From positions 3,096,501 to 3,160,500 of the forward strand of contig NZ_CP090953.1 of assembly GCF_021513175.1 (NCBI RefSeq): a stretch of 64,000 nt of DNA, given 5' to 3'. Positions 34,502 through 43,214 of this stretch are shown piece by piece. Source of the stretch: Sphingomonas sp. S2-65 (GTDB lineage Bacteria; Pseudomonadota; Alphaproteobacteria; Sphingomonadales; Sphingomonadaceae). Positions within the stretch are counted from its first letter, which is position 1. Every line of letters starts with the position of its first letter. The translations under genes were made by a program, and so were the position numbers. A model generated the notes under the pieces. That model was given only the letters and a program-made list of their open reading frames with translations. It had not been told where the DNA came from and did not search any database.

Positions 34502-34798
34502 TCAGGCGGCCCGCAGCTGCAGCCCGCGCAGCCACGCCCGTGCCGCCTTTTGCGCGTCGTTGATCTCGCGCGCGGTCATGTCCTCGGCGATTTCGGCGCG
34601 GCACATCTGTGCTTCGCTGCTGCCCGACACCGCGGCGATGTTGAACCATTTATGCGCTTCGGTCAGGTCCACGTCGACGCCATCGGCGCCGCTCGAATAT
34701 ACCATTCCCAGGTCGTAGCACGCTGATGCGTCGCCCTTGGCCGCGTCGCGCAGCCGGCTTTCGATCAGGAAACGTGCGCTCTTCAGGCTGTTGCCCAT
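34502..34798 (-). CDS. Small Sel1-repeat-like protein
   Basis: This 98-residue protein has a Sel1/TPR-like helical pair: RDAAKGDASACYDLGMVYSS followed by VDLTEAHKWFNIAAVSGSSEAQ. It then has a helix with DMTAREINDAQKAARAWL, whose wording matches the ends of longer Sel1 proteins. No signal peptide is seen. It probably mediates protein contacts. A GGTTAAC-GAG-GTTAACC palindrome lies about 60 bases upstream of its start. Confidence 0.75.
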   Translation of the reverse strand: MGNSLKSARFLIESRLRDAAKGDASACYDLGMVYSSGADGVDVDLTEAHKWFNIAAVSGSSEAQMCRAEIAEDMTAREINDAQKAARAWLRGLQLRAA

Positions 34799-34858
34799 GC
34801 CGTCACCTCAAAATCTGATCCCTCTGATCCTGGTTTTGACGGCGAAGTCGGAAGAAAT

Positions 34859-34875
34859 GGTTAACGAGGTTAACC
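34859..34875. promoter_or_regulatory. Perfect palindrome GGTTAAC-GAG-GTTAACC
   Basis: This 17-base perfect inverted repeat spans the panC stop codon (34870-34872) and lies 61-77 bases upstream of the Sel1-like gene on the same strand. It contains TTAA-N5-TTAA, which is close to but not the TTAA-N7-TTAA spacing of a CtrA box. It is a candidate operator or terminator stem. Confidence 0.35.
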
Positions 34876-35718
34876 GTGTTCGTTCGTAGTGACGGGGATG
34901 TTGTCGATCAGCCGCGTGCCGCCGATCCGGGCCGCGCCGAGCAGCCGCATCGGCCGGCCGGAGACCGGATCGCCCAGGGTCTCGGCATCCGCCAGGGTGA
35001 CATAGTCGACCTCGAACCCGGCGGCGCCCAGCGTTTCGCGCGCCTGCGCCAGCGCCGCCTCGGGATCGTCACCCTTGGCAATGGCACGCTCGGCGAAGCC
35101 CAGCGCGCGAGGCAGGGCGACGGCGCGCGCACGCTCTTCGGGGATCAGATAGGCGTTGCGCGAGGAGAGGGCGAGGCCGTCATCGTCGCGATAGGTCGGC
35201 ACGCCCTGGATCTCCACAGGCAGATCGAGATCGGCGACCATGCGGCGGATCACCTGAAGCTGCTGCCAATCCTTTTCGCCGAACAGCGCGACATCGGGCT
35301 GCACCTGGTTGAACAGCTTGGTGACCACGGTCGCCACGCCGTCGAAGTGACCCGGCCGCGCCGCCCCGTCCAGCACTTCGCTCACGCCGGCGACCGACAC
35401 CGTCGTCTCGAAGCGGTCCGGATACATCACCTCGACCGGAGGCAGCCACAACAGGTCGACGCCGGTGGTGGAGAGCATCCGCGAATCGGCCAGCTCCTTG
35501 CGCGGATATTTCGCCAGATCCTCGCTGGGGCCGAACTGCTTGGGATTGACGAAGATCGACACCACCACGCGAGTGGCCGCGCGCTTTGCCGCTTCCACCA
35601 GCGCCATATGTCCGTCATGCAGCGCACCCATGGTGGGAACCAGCGCCACCCGCTCCCCGGCTGCGCGAAAGGCGGCGAGGGCCTCCCGAAGGACCGGAAG
35701 CTGACGGACGGTTTGCAC
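34870..35718 (-). CDS. panC: Pantoate--beta-alanine ligase
   Basis: This enzyme makes pantothenate from pantoate, beta-alanine and ATP. It has 282 residues. The HIGH-like nucleotide motif reads MGALHDGHMALVEAAKR, and IFVNPKQFGPSEDLAKYPR and GEKDWQQLQVIRRM are diagnostic. The gene is monocistronic and divergent from mipZ, with an 80-base shared promoter gap. The stop lies inside a 17-base palindrome. Confidence 0.96.
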   Translation of the reverse strand: MQTVRQLPVLREALAAFRAAGERVALVPTMGALHDGHMALVEAAKRAATRVVVSIFVNPKQFGPSEDLAKYPRKELADSRMLSTTGVDLLWLPPVEVMYPDRFETTVSVAGVSEVLDGAARPGHFDGVATVVTKLFNQVQPDVALFGEKDWQQLQVIRRMVADLDLPVEIQGVPTYRDDDGLALSSRNAYLIPEERARAVALPRALGFAERAIAKGDDPEAALAQARETLGAAGFEVDYVTLADAETLGDPVSGRPMRLLGAARIGGTRLIDNIPVTTNEHG

Positions 35719-35797
35719 GACTTGGCTCTTTCGATAAAGCAGGAGCGCGGCCTTCTATGGGCAGGAGGCGGCGCGATCAACAAAGGAAGTCTTCTCG

Positions 35798-36592
35798 GTG
35801 ACCGAGACAGCTAAGCGCTTGCATGTTCTCGTTTTTGCGAATGAGAAGGGTGGTACGGGCAAATCCACCACTGCCGTGCACGCCGCCATCGCCCTGGCGT
35901 TCAAGGGCGCGCGGGTGGCGTGTTTCGACCTGGATCACCGCCAGCGCACGATGGGGCGCTATCTGGACAACCGCCATGCGACGATGAAGCGCACCGGCCG
36001 CGCGCTGCCCGTTCCGACATACGAGACCCATGACGGCGAGAGCATGGACTTCTTTGCCGAGACGCTGGACCGGTTGGGTCAGGACGCCGATTTCCTGGTG
36101 ATCGACACGCCCGGCCGTGACGACAAGTTCGCGCGTATCGCCGTCACCAATGCCGACACGCTGGTGACGCCGATGAACGACAGCTTCGTCGATTTCGACT
36201 TGATCGGGCATGTCGACCCGGAGACGTTCCGGGTGCAGCGGCCCAGCTTCTACTCCGAGCTGATCTGGGAATCGCGCAAGCGTCGTGCGGGCGCTAATGG
36301 CGAGACCATCGACTGGGTCGTGCTGCGCAACCGCATGCAGCACATCGAGGCGCGCAACATGCGTCGTGTTTCCGATGCGATCGATCAGCTTTCCAAGCGC
36401 GTGGGTTTCCGGGTGATCTCGGGCTTGTCGGAGCGCGTGATCTATCGCGAGCTGTTCCCCCAGGGGCTGACCATGCTCGATGCGGGTGAATTCGGATCGA
36501 TGGGCCTCAGCCATGTCGCCGCGCGCCAGGAACTGCGCGAGATGATGGCGGGACTGGCGCTGCCGGAGCCCGCTCTGCCGGCGGTCGCCTGA
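35798..36592 (+). CDS. mipZ: Division-plane positioning ATPase MipZ
   Basis: This 264-residue ParA-superfamily ATPase inhibits FtsZ assembly away from mid-cell by forming a gradient from the chromosome poles. The deviant Walker A is FANEKGGTGKSTTAVH (about residues 14-29), with the switch region VACFDLDHRQRTMGRYLDNR and the Walker B FLVIDTPGRDD. WVVLRNRMQHIEARN and SGLSERVIYRELFPQGLT are MipZ hallmarks. It has a GTG start. A J-domain gene follows with TGATG overlap. This gene supports an alphaproteobacterial origin. Confidence 0.95.
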   Translation: MTETAKRLHVLVFANEKGGTGKSTTAVHAAIALAFKGARVACFDLDHRQRTMGRYLDNRHATMKRTGRALPVPTYETHDGESMDFFAETLDRLGQDADFLVIDTPGRDDKFARIAVTNADTLVTPMNDSFVDFDLIGHVDPETFRVQRPSFYSELIWESRKRRAGANGETIDWVVLRNRMQHIEARNMRRVSDAIDQLSKRVGFRVISGLSERVIYRELFPQGLTMLDAGEFGSMGLSHVAARQELREMMAGLALPEPALPAVA

Positions 36593-36906
36593 TGGCCAAG
36601 CTGATCCTCGCCCTGCTGGTGATCTACGGATTCTACCTGCTGTGGCGGGGACCGCGGCGCTATACCGCCGGGAGGCCGATTCATCGGCCCGCGCCCAAGC
36701 GTAGCGAGCGCCCCAAGTTGCCGGTGGCAGTGTCGCTCGACCGTGCCGAGGCGCGTGCGATCCTGGGCGTGGGGGAGGGCGACGGACCCGCGGAGATCAA
36801 GGCGGCGCACCGGCGGCTGGTATCGGCGGTCCACCCCGATCGCGGCGGATCGGCGGAACTGACTCGGCGCGTGAACGCCGCGCGCGACCTGTTGCTGCGA
36901 TCCTGA
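36592..36906 (+). CDS. Membrane-anchored J-domain protein
   Basis: This 104-residue protein has an N-terminal transmembrane helix (LILALLVIYGFYLLW, residues 3-17), a basic linker and a C-terminal J-domain (about 45-104). The J-domain has SLDRAEARAILGV and the essential HPD motif in SAVHPDRGGSAELTRRVNAA. This layout matches Tim14/Pam18-type DnaJ proteins, which recruit DnaK to a membrane site. It overlaps mipZ by one base, so it is coupled to a division protein. The client is unknown. Confidence 0.85.
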   Translation: MAKLILALLVIYGFYLLWRGPRRYTAGRPIHRPAPKRSERPKLPVAVSLDRAEARAILGVGEGDGPAEIKAAHRRLVSAVHPDRGGSAELTRRVNAARDLLLRS

Positions 36907-37013
36907 AGCGCAGCCGGCGTCGTTCGCCGCGAAATCCCGACCTGTTACGCTTCCGAAATTGAAACTTCTGCCCGTTTCGCGGATTGGGCCAGCATCATCT
37001 TCCGGGAGGCACC

Positions 37014-38417
37014 ATGACGCATCGTTTCGACCCCACTTCGCTGCGCGAGTACGACATCCGCGGGATCGTGGGGCAGACGCTTGGGCCCGACGATGCGCGC
37101 GCGATCGGCCGCAGCTTCGCCACGCTGCTGCGCCGCGCGGGCGGTCACCGCGTCGCGGTGGGCCGCGACGGCCGCCTATCCTCGCCCGAGTTTGAGGCGG
37201 CGCTGGTCGAGGGACTGACCGCATCGGGCTGCGACGTGGTGCGGATCGGCATGGGGCCGACGCCGATGCTCTATTATGCCGAAGCGACGCTGGAGGTCGA
37301 TGGCGGCATCCAGATCACCGGCAGCCACAATCCGGGCAATTACAACGGCTTCAAGATGGTGTTCCAGCACCGCCCGTTCTTCGGCGAGGACATCCAGGGG
37401 CTTGGCCGCCTGTCGGCCGAAGGCGACTGGGAAACGGTCGAGGCGGGGGAGGAAGGCACCGTCACCGACTATGACATCGAGGACGACTATGTCGGCCGCC
37501 TGCTCGCCGGTTATGCCGGTGGCAGCTACCGCATCGGCTGGGACGCCGGCAACGGTGCCGCCGGCCCGGTGATCGAGAAGCTGGTCGCCCAGCTTCCCGG
37601 CGAGCATTTCACCATCTTCACCGATGTCGACGGCAACTTCCCCAACCACCATCCCGACCCGACCGAGGAAAAGAACCTCGCCGACCTCAAGGCGCTGGTC
37701 GCCGAAAAGGGCCTCGACTTCGGCCTGGCGTTCGATGGCGACGGCGACCGCATCGGCGCGATCGACGGGCAGGGCCGGGTGATCTGGGGCGACCAGATCC
37801 TGTCGATCCTCGCCGAGCCGCTGCTCAAGGCCGAACCCGGCGCGACCGTGATCGCCGACGTGAAGGCCAGCCAGGCGCTGTACGATCGGATCGCCGAACT
37901 GGGCGGCAAGCCGGTGATGTGGAAGACCGGCCACAGCCTGATCAAGACCAAGATGAAGGAAACCCATGCGCCGCTCGCCGGCGAGATGAGCGGCCACATC
38001 TTCTTCGCCGACACCTTCTACAGCTATTACGGCTATGATGATGCGCAGTTCGCCGCGGTCCAGCTGATCCGCGCGGTGCACACGATCGGCAAGTCGATGA
38101 ACCAGATTAAGGACGACATGCCGGCGATGATCAATACGCCGGAAATGCGCTTCCAGGTCGACGAGACGCGCAAGTTCGCGGTGATCGACGAAGTGCTGGA
38201 GCGGCTGGAGGCCGAAGGCGCGGATGTCGACCGCACCGACGGCGCCCGCGTCAACACCGTCGATGGCTGGTGGCTGCTGCGCGCGTCCAACACCCAGGAC
38301 GTGCTCGTCGCCCGCGCCGAGGCGAAGAGCCAGGAGGGCCTGGACCGCCTGATGGCGATGATCGACGCCCAGCTCGCCGCCAGCGGTCTCCAGCGCGGCC
38401 CGCAAGCAGCGCACTGA
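37014..38417 (+). CDS. pgmG: Phosphoglucomutase/phosphomannomutase PgmG
   Basis: This 467-residue alpha-D-phosphohexomutase interconverts glucose- or mannose-1- and 6-phosphates, supplying sugar nucleotides for exopolysaccharide and LPS. The phosphoserine is Ser104 in ITGSHNPGNYNG, and the metal loop is AFDGDGDRIGAID. The sugar-specificity loop reads GEMSGHIFF, and the phosphate-binding loop is RASNTQDVLVAR. It matches PgmG of sphingan-producing Sphingomonas. The ATG at 37014 has GGGAGG upstream. A strong hairpin follows the stop. Confidence 0.93.
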   Translation: MTHRFDPTSLREYDIRGIVGQTLGPDDARAIGRSFATLLRRAGGHRVAVGRDGRLSSPEFEAALVEGLTASGCDVVRIGMGPTPMLYYAEATLEVDGGIQITGSHNPGNYNGFKMVFQHRPFFGEDIQGLGRLSAEGDWETVEAGEEGTVTDYDIEDDYVGRLLAGYAGGSYRIGWDAGNGAAGPVIEKLVAQLPGEHFTIFTDVDGNFPNHHPDPTEEKNLADLKALVAEKGLDFGLAFDGDGDRIGAIDGQGRVIWGDQILSILAEPLLKAEPGATVIADVKASQALYDRIAELGGKPVMWKTGHSLIKTKMKETHAPLAGEMSGHIFFADTFYSYYGYDDAQFAAVQLIRAVHTIGKSMNQIKDDMPAMINTPEMRFQVDETRKFAVIDEVLERLEAEGADVDRTDGARVNTVDGWWLLRASNTQDVLVARAEAKSQEGLDRLMAMIDAQLAASGLQRGPQAAH

Positions 38418-38424
38418 TCCGGCT

Positions 38425-38453
38425 TAGCCCCTCCCGTTGTGCGGGAGGGGCTT
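38425..38453 (+). terminator. Intrinsic terminator-like hairpin after pgmG
   Basis: An 11-base perfect stem, AGCCCCTCCCG / CGGGAGGGGCT, with a TTGTG loop lies nine bases after the pgmG stop and is followed by TAAAT. The T-run is weak. Its CCCTCCC/GGGAGGG core is shared with the other hairpin repeats in the window. Confidence 0.75.
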
Positions 38454-38494
38454 AAATGCTGGCAAAATCGGCGCCAAAGCCCCACATCCGCCGC

Positions 38495-39259
38495 ATGGCT
38501 CCGCCACCTCCTCAGATCATTCGCGTCATCGACCTTGAAACCACCGGCCAGGCCCCGCCGACCCACGGGGTTTGTGAGATCGGCTGGCAGGACGTCGCGC
38601 TCGGCGCCGACGATCGCTGGGAATTGCAGGGCGAGGGGGGACATCGGCTCGTCAATCCGGGCCGCCAGATTCCGCCGCTCACCATGGCGGTCCATCATAT
38701 CCGCAACGAGGATGTCGCCGACGCGCCGTTCTGGCACGATGTGGCCCGGCCGATCCTCGATCCCTGGCCGCGGCGCATCGCACTCGCGGCGCACCGCTCG
38801 GACTTCGAGGAGCAATATTGCACCGCGCCGCTCACCCGCGGTGCCGACTGGATCTGCACCTGGAAGTGCTCGATGCGGCTCTGGCCCGGCTCGCCTGGCT
38901 TCTCCAACCAGATGCTGCGCTATTGGCGGATGCCCGACGGCCTGGAGCATGCGCGCGGCCTGCCGGCGCACCGTGCCTTTCCCGACGCCTATGTCACGGC
39001 GCATCACTTGCGCGACATGCTCAACGAAGTCGGCGTCGAGCAACTGATCCAATGGTCCAAGGAACCCGGCCTGCTGCCGCGTGTCCGCTACGGACCGGAT
39101 CGCGGCAAGGAATGGCATGAGATCGGCGAGGAATCGCTTGCCGGCTTCCTGACCGACCGCGACCCGGATGTCCGCCACACCGCCGAGCAGGAATATTTCC
39201 GCCGCACGGGCGGGGGGGCAGTGACGCGCCGCGTGACCAGGCAGCCGGAACTGTTCTGA
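38495..39259 (+). CDS. DnaQ-like (DEDDh) 3'-5' exonuclease-domain protein
   Basis: This protein of about 254 residues has an N-terminal exonuclease fold. Exo I is IRVIDLETTGQ (Asp and Glu), followed by the TMAVHHIRNEDVADAPFW block, and the likely Exo III region is HRAFPDAYVTAHHL (His and Asp). The C-terminal part beyond about residue 190 has EWHEIGEESLAGFLTDRDPDVRHTAEQEYFRR, seen in exonuclease proteins of sphingomonads. The ATG at 38495 is preferred because the earlier in-frame ATG sits in the pgmG terminator. The substrate (proofreading or RNA trimming) is unknown. Confidence 0.78.
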   Translation: MAPPPPQIIRVIDLETTGQAPPTHGVCEIGWQDVALGADDRWELQGEGGHRLVNPGRQIPPLTMAVHHIRNEDVADAPFWHDVARPILDPWPRRIALAAHRSDFEEQYCTAPLTRGADWICTWKCSMRLWPGSPGFSNQMLRYWRMPDGLEHARGLPAHRAFPDAYVTAHHLRDMLNEVGVEQLIQWSKEPGLLPRVRYGPDRGKEWHEIGEESLAGFLTDRDPDVRHTAEQEYFRRTGGGAVTRRVTRQPELF

Positions 39260-39267
39260 CGCGAGGT

Positions 39268-39300
39268 TGAAGGCAGTTCCCGGGCCTTCGCCGGGGAACG
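39268..39300. repeat. Single hairpin repeat unit
   Basis: TTCCCGGGCCTTCGCCGGGGAA (about 39275-39296) repeats the motif of the pair after topA. It lies between convergent genes and probably serves as a shared terminator. Confidence 0.5.
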
Positions 39301-39316
39301 AAGAGCAAGCGGCGCT

Positions 39317-39802
39317 TCAGTTCCGGCCGGCGATCAGCGTCCGCACCGATTCCAGCACCCAGCCAAAGACCAGGTGCGACGCCGTGCCGTAGACATGGCT
39401 GACCAGCGACGTCTCGGTCGGCGGCGGTGCCAGGCCAGCCGCGGGCACCGCGCCTTCGTCGAGCAGCGCGGAGGTCGCGATGCCGTAGGCGGTGCCGAAC
39501 CCCGCGCTGGCCTCCGGCTTATATTCGGCCAGCACGCCATAGATGCCTCCCAGCACGCCCCCGACCAGATAATGCACGGCCTGGCCGGCGCGCTCGCGAT
39601 ACGGGTCGGGCACCGGATCGCCGACGATCGCCTCGCTTGCCACATCGGCGGCCTGTACCGTTGCCGGATCCTCGCCGCCGCCGCCCTGGTCGGGCAGCAG
39701 CTTCTGCGCCTGTGCCTGGAATGCCGACATCGCCGCCGATGCGACCAATCCCGCGGCCACTCCGGCGGCCAATCCGACAAAAGGACGTGGTTGCTTCGCC
39801 AT
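39317..39802 (-). CDS. DUF1440 (YagU-like) membrane protein
   Basis: This 161-residue protein has about three hydrophobic segments: FVGLAAGVAAGLVASAAMSAF near the start, AVHYLVGGVLGGIYGVLAEY in the centre, and HLVFGWVLESVRTLIAG at the end. The pattern matches the YagU/DUF1440 inner-membrane family, whose E. coli member is linked to acid resistance. The ATG at 39802 starts the homologous region. It lies downstream of a TraB/GumN gene on the same strand, 59 bases away. Confidence 0.78.
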   Translation of the reverse strand: MAKQPRPFVGLAAGVAAGLVASAAMSAFQAQAQKLLPDQGGGGEDPATVQAADVASEAIVGDPVPDPYRERAGQAVHYLVGGVLGGIYGVLAEYKPEASAGFGTAYGIATSALLDEGAVPAAGLAPPPTETSLVSHVYGTASHLVFGWVLESVRTLIAGRN

Positions 39803-39861
39803 GCTACTGCTCCCGAGGGTGAAGAACCCGAACGCGGCGTCCGGCGTCGGGGTCCGTGTGA

Positions 39862-40734
39862 TCAGTAGTTGACGCGCGCGGCGGTCAGCTTGCGCTTGGC
39901 GAGTTGCGCCTGGACGCTGTCGGCGCCGGCGAGATGTCCCGCACCCACCGCTACGAACACGGTACCGGGCTGTGCCATACGCGTCTGGATCCAGTCGGCC
40001 CAACGCATGTTGCGATCGGCCAGCAGCACCTTCGCAATCTCGGGCGTGTCGCGCAGTTCCTCGTTCATGGTCTTGCCCAGCGTGTCGGCGTCGCCCGCCG
40101 ACCAGGATTTGATCATCGTGTCGAGCATGCTGCCGATCTTGCTGTAATCGTCGACCGTGGAGACCAGGAACTTGACCTGCAGCGGTTCCGGCAGCCCGTC
40201 GAAATAGCCGAGCTGCTGTTCGATCGTCTCCAGCCCTTGCACCGGCTTGTTGGCTGATTTCGCCGCGGCGGTAAGCACCTTGTCGGCGCCGCTATTGGGA
40301 TCGTAGCCGAGCTTGGGCAATCCTGCCACGCCAAGCGTGATCGCGGCTACCCAGGGGTCGAGGCGATCGAATGCCGGAGCTGGAATGCCCACATCCGCCA
40401 TTGCTTTGACATAGGCGTCGCGCTTGTCGGCGGGCAGCTTCTCGGTCAGCGTTGGCCCGGCGGGGTTCACCGCCATCTTCATGACCAGTTGCTGGATTGC
40501 CGCCTGATCGGGCTCGATCATCTCGACCACCAATTGGTCGCTCTTGTCGAACGCGGTCTTTACCGCTTCGTCGAACCAGCTAAGCCCCGGCTTGAGCACA
40601 TGCACCGTGCCGAACAGGTACACGGTCGTGTCGTCGTCCTTCACGACCCACAGCGCCGGATCCGAGTCGGTGGTGGTTTGCGCATAGGCAGCCGGCGCGA
40701 ACGTCAGCGCCAGCGCAGCAAGGAACTTCCGCAT
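39862..40734 (-). CDS. TraB/GumN family exported protein
   Basis: This 290-residue protein has a signal peptide (cleavage after AYA, residue 18). The TraB/GumN (Tiki-like) fold follows. Hallmarks are VVKDDDTTVYLFGTVHVLKPG (the GTxHV motif), the acidic VVEMIEP segment, and the C-terminal VGAGHLAGADSVQAQLAKR (GxxH). These are the conserved His and Glu positions of a proposed metalloprotease site. GumN homologs occur in some polysaccharide clusters, but bacterial function is not established. Confidence 0.87.
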   Translation of the reverse strand: MRKFLAALALTFAPAAYAQTTTDSDPALWVVKDDDTTVYLFGTVHVLKPGLSWFDEAVKTAFDKSDQLVVEMIEPDQAAIQQLVMKMAVNPAGPTLTEKLPADKRDAYVKAMADVGIPAPAFDRLDPWVAAITLGVAGLPKLGYDPNSGADKVLTAAAKSANKPVQGLETIEQQLGYFDGLPEPLQVKFLVSTVDDYSKIGSMLDTMIKSWSAGDADTLGKTMNEELRDTPEIAKVLLADRNMRWADWIQTRMAQPGTVFVAVGAGHLAGADSVQAQLAKRKLTAARVNY

Positions 40735-40770
40735 GATCTTTCCCCCAAAAACAGCGTTCGGGGAAAGCTA

Positions 40771-42006
40771 TCAGCTTGCCGGAAGCGATGCGAGTTCCTT
40801 GAGCGGCCGCGACGCGTCGGCAAGCGCCGCGAGGTCGGGCGTGGCCCCGTCCACCACCAGCTTGCGCCCCTGAACATAGTCCTTGATCGAATTGACGCAG
40901 TCGAGTGCGATCACCCGCCCGTTGCGCAGATACACGACCGAAAAGCTGCGCGTCTCGGGATCGCCGCGCACCAGCGCGGTGTCGTGCCCGGCCGAGATGC
41001 CGACGGTCTGCAGCTTCAGCTCGTACTGGTTCGACCAGAACCAGGGCACGGCGTCATACTCCGCGTCGATCCCCAGGATCGTCTTGGCCGCAATGCTGGC
41101 CTGGTCGTTCGCGTTCTGCACCGATTCGAGCCGGATGACCGCTCCTTCGGCAAAGCGGTTGGCATGCAGCGCGCAGTCGCCCACCGCGAAGATGCCGGGC
41201 AGGGACGTGCGGCACTGGCCATCGATCAGCACGCCATTACCGCCCTGCGCCCCGGCTGCGAGCAGGGGCGCAACGGCGGGGACGATGCCGATGCCGACGA
41301 TCACCATGTCCGCCGCCAGCACGTCGCCATCGGCCAGCCGCACGCCGGTCACCCGCTCGACACCCTCGATGCAATCCACCTGGGTGCCCAGCCGCAGGTC
41401 CACGCCGTGCGCGCGATGCTCGGCTTCGAAGAAGCGCGACAACGGCTCGCCCGCCACCCGCTCGAGCACCCGGTCCTGCGCCTCGACCAGCGTGACGTGC
41501 CGCCCCAGCTTGGTCAGCGCGGCCGCCGCCTCAAGGCCGATATAGCCGCCGCCGATCACCACCACCCGCGCCACATCGGGCAATTCGCCGAGCAGCCGGT
41601 CGACATCGCCGCGGTTGCGTACGGTATGCACGCCGATCAAGTCGCCGCCAGAGCAAGGCAGGCGCCGCGCATGGCCGCCCGCCGCCCAGATCAGACTGCC
41701 ATAGCCGATCGTCTCGCCTGCCGCAGTGGACACGCTGCGTGCCACCGGATCGACCGCCACGGCGGTCTGCCCGAGCAGCATCGCCACGTTCCGCTCTTCC
41801 CAGAATGCCGGCTGGCGGATCAGCAGCCGCTCCCACGGCTTCTCGCCCGCCAGATACTCCTTGGACAGCGGCGGCCGCTCATAAGGCAGCTCGGGCTCCT
41901 CGCCGATCAGCGCCACCGTGCCGGTGAAGCCGTTCTGCCGCAGCGCGATCGCCGCCTGCGCGCCGCCATGCCCCGCGCCGACGATCAGCACGTCGTACCG
42001 GGTCAT
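40771..42006 (-). CDS. FAD-dependent ferredoxin reductase (rhodocoxin/putidaredoxin reductase type)
   Basis: This 411-residue enzyme transfers electrons from NAD(P)H to a ferredoxin. The FAD-binding GxGxxG reads [15 protein letters not shown] (about 6-20), and the NAD(P) site is [21 protein letters not shown] (about 144-164). The second FAD motif is [13 protein letters not shown], and a reductase C-terminal domain follows with [15 protein letters not shown]. It overlaps the S-formylglutathione hydrolase gene by ATGA and is last in the formaldehyde operon. No ferredoxin or P450 partner is adjacent, so its link to formaldehyde is unclear. Confidence 0.9.
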   Translation of the reverse strand: MTRYDVLIVGAGHGGAQAAIALRQNGFTGTVALIGEEPELPYERPPLSKEYLAGEKPWERLLIRQPAFWEERNVAMLLGQTAVAVDPVARSVSTAAGETIGYGSLIWAAGGHARRLPCSGGDLIGVHTVRNRGDVDRLLGELPDVARVVVIGGGYIGLEAAAALTKLGRHVTLVEAQDRVLERVAGEPLSRFFEAEHRAHGVDLRLGTQVDCIEGVERVTGVRLADGDVLAADMVIVGIGIVPAVAPLLAAGAQGGNGVLIDGQCRTSLPGIFAVGDCALHANRFAEGAVIRLESVQNANDQASIAAKTILGIDAEYDAVPWFWSNQYELKLQTVGISAGHDTALVRGDPETRSFSVVYLRNGRVIALDCVNSIKDYVQGRKLVVDGATPDLAALADASRPLKELASLPAS

Positions 42007-42830
42007 GCCCTCAGCCGCTCCGCATGCCAGGCGACATGCTCGGCCATGAAGGTCGAGATGCAGTGATAGCTATGATCATAGCCCGGCTGCCGCCGCAGGG
42101 TGAGCGGGATCCCCGCCGCCGCGCATGCCGCTTCCAGCAGCTCGGGACGCAGCTGCTCGGCCAGGAACGGGTCGGCGTCGCCCACGTCGACCAGCAGCTC
42201 GGCCACCCGCGCACCGCTGCCGATCAGTGCACAGGCGTCATACTGCGCCCAGGCCGTGCGGTCTGGCCCGAGGTAGCCGCCCAGCGCCTTCTCGCCCCAG
42301 GGTACCAGCGCGGGCGCGACGATCGGCGCGAAGGCCGACACGCTGCGGAACCGCTCGGGATTGCGCAACGCGACCGTCAGCGCGCCATGGCCGCCCATCG
42401 AATGGCCGGTGATCCCCTGGGCGCCCATGTCGGCCGGAAACTCGGCCGCGATCAGCGCCGGCAGTTCCTGCTCGATATAGGTCCGCATCCGGAAGTTCGC
42501 GGCCCAGGGCGCCTGCGTCGCATCGACATAAAAGCCTGCGCCCTGGCCGAAATCATAGGCATCGTCATCGGGCACGCCCTCACCGCGCGGGCTGGTGTCG
42601 GGCGCCACGAAGATCACGCCATGCTCGGCACAGGCCCGGCGATATTCGCCCTTGTCGGTGACGTTGGCGTGCGTGCAGGTCAGCCCCGAGAGGTACCACA
42701 GCACCGGCAGCGCCGCGCCGGGTGCGTGCGGGGGCACATAGACCGAAAAGGTCATGTCGGTGCCCGTCGCGCTGTGGCGGTACACGCCCTGCGTTCCGCC
42801 ATGCGCCTTGTTGGTGCTGAGGGTTTCCAT
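42003..42830 (-). CDS. fghA: S-formylglutathione hydrolase
   Basis: This 275-residue esterase-D family hydrolase splits S-formylglutathione into formate and glutathione, the second step of formaldehyde detoxification. The nucleophile Ser144 is in [12 protein letters not shown]. Other hallmarks are [29 protein letters not shown] and the catalytic-His region [14 protein letters not shown]. It lies 10 bases after a cupin gene, downstream of the class III alcohol dehydrogenase in the same operon. Confidence 0.95.
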   Translation of the reverse strand: METLSTNKAHGGTQGVYRHSATGTDMTFSVYVPPHAPGAALPVLWYLSGLTCTHANVTDKGEYRRACAEHGVIFVAPDTSPRGEGVPDDDAYDFGQGAGFYVDATQAPWAANFRMRTYIEQELPALIAAEFPADMGAQGITGHSMGGHGALTVALRNPERFRSVSAFAPIVAPALVPWGEKALGGYLGPDRTAWAQYDACALIGSGARVAELLVDVGDADPFLAEQLRPELLEAACAAAGIPLTLRRQPGYDHSYHCISTFMAEHVAWHAERLRA

Positions 42831-42840
42831 CACTGTTCCT

Positions 42841-43197
42841 TCAGGCCTGCACGGGCGCATGTTGCGGCGATCCTTCGCCGACATTGTGCGTGCCGCCCGG
42901 CTCGATGTTCAACATCTTCACTTCGCCATGCCGCGCCACCGGTCGATGCTCGACTCCGCGCGGCACCACGAACAGCTCTCCGGGCTCCAGCGTGACGGTG
43001 CGGTCGCGCAGTTCGATGTCGAGCGTGCCGTCCAGGACCAGGAAGAAGTCGTCGGTGTCGTCATGGGTGTGCCAGACGAACTCGCCTTCCACCTTCACGA
43101 TCCGGATGTCGTCGCCATTGTAGCTCGCGACGATCCGCGGCGCCCAATGCTCGGAAAAGCGCTCGAACGCCGCGAGGAGGCTGATCTTGTCCTGCAT
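42841..43197 (-). CDS. Small cupin-domain protein
   Basis: This 118-residue single-domain cupin has metal-binding motif 1 in FVWHTHDDTDDFFLVLDG (two His, Glu/Asp) and motif 2 in LFVVPRGVEHRPVA (His). These would hold a divalent metal in a beta-barrel. The last residues are disordered-looking. It lies between the class III alcohol dehydrogenase (17-base gap) and S-formylglutathione hydrolase (10-base gap). A role in formaldehyde handling is suggested by position only. The open frame before the chosen start lies in the dehydrogenase gene and is spurious. Confidence 0.85.
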   Translation of the reverse strand: MQDKISLLAAFERFSEHWAPRIVASYNGDDIRIVKVEGEFVWHTHDDTDDFFLVLDGTLDIELRDRTVTLEPGELFVVPRGVEHRPVARHGEVKMLNIEPGGTHNVGEGSPQHAPVQA

Positions 43198-43214
43198 GCC
43201 GGCTCCGCTTGGGC

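Noticed and set aside
34859..34875. CtrA binding site
   Set aside because: The TTAA halves are five bases apart, not seven, so it is listed only as an unexplained palindrome.
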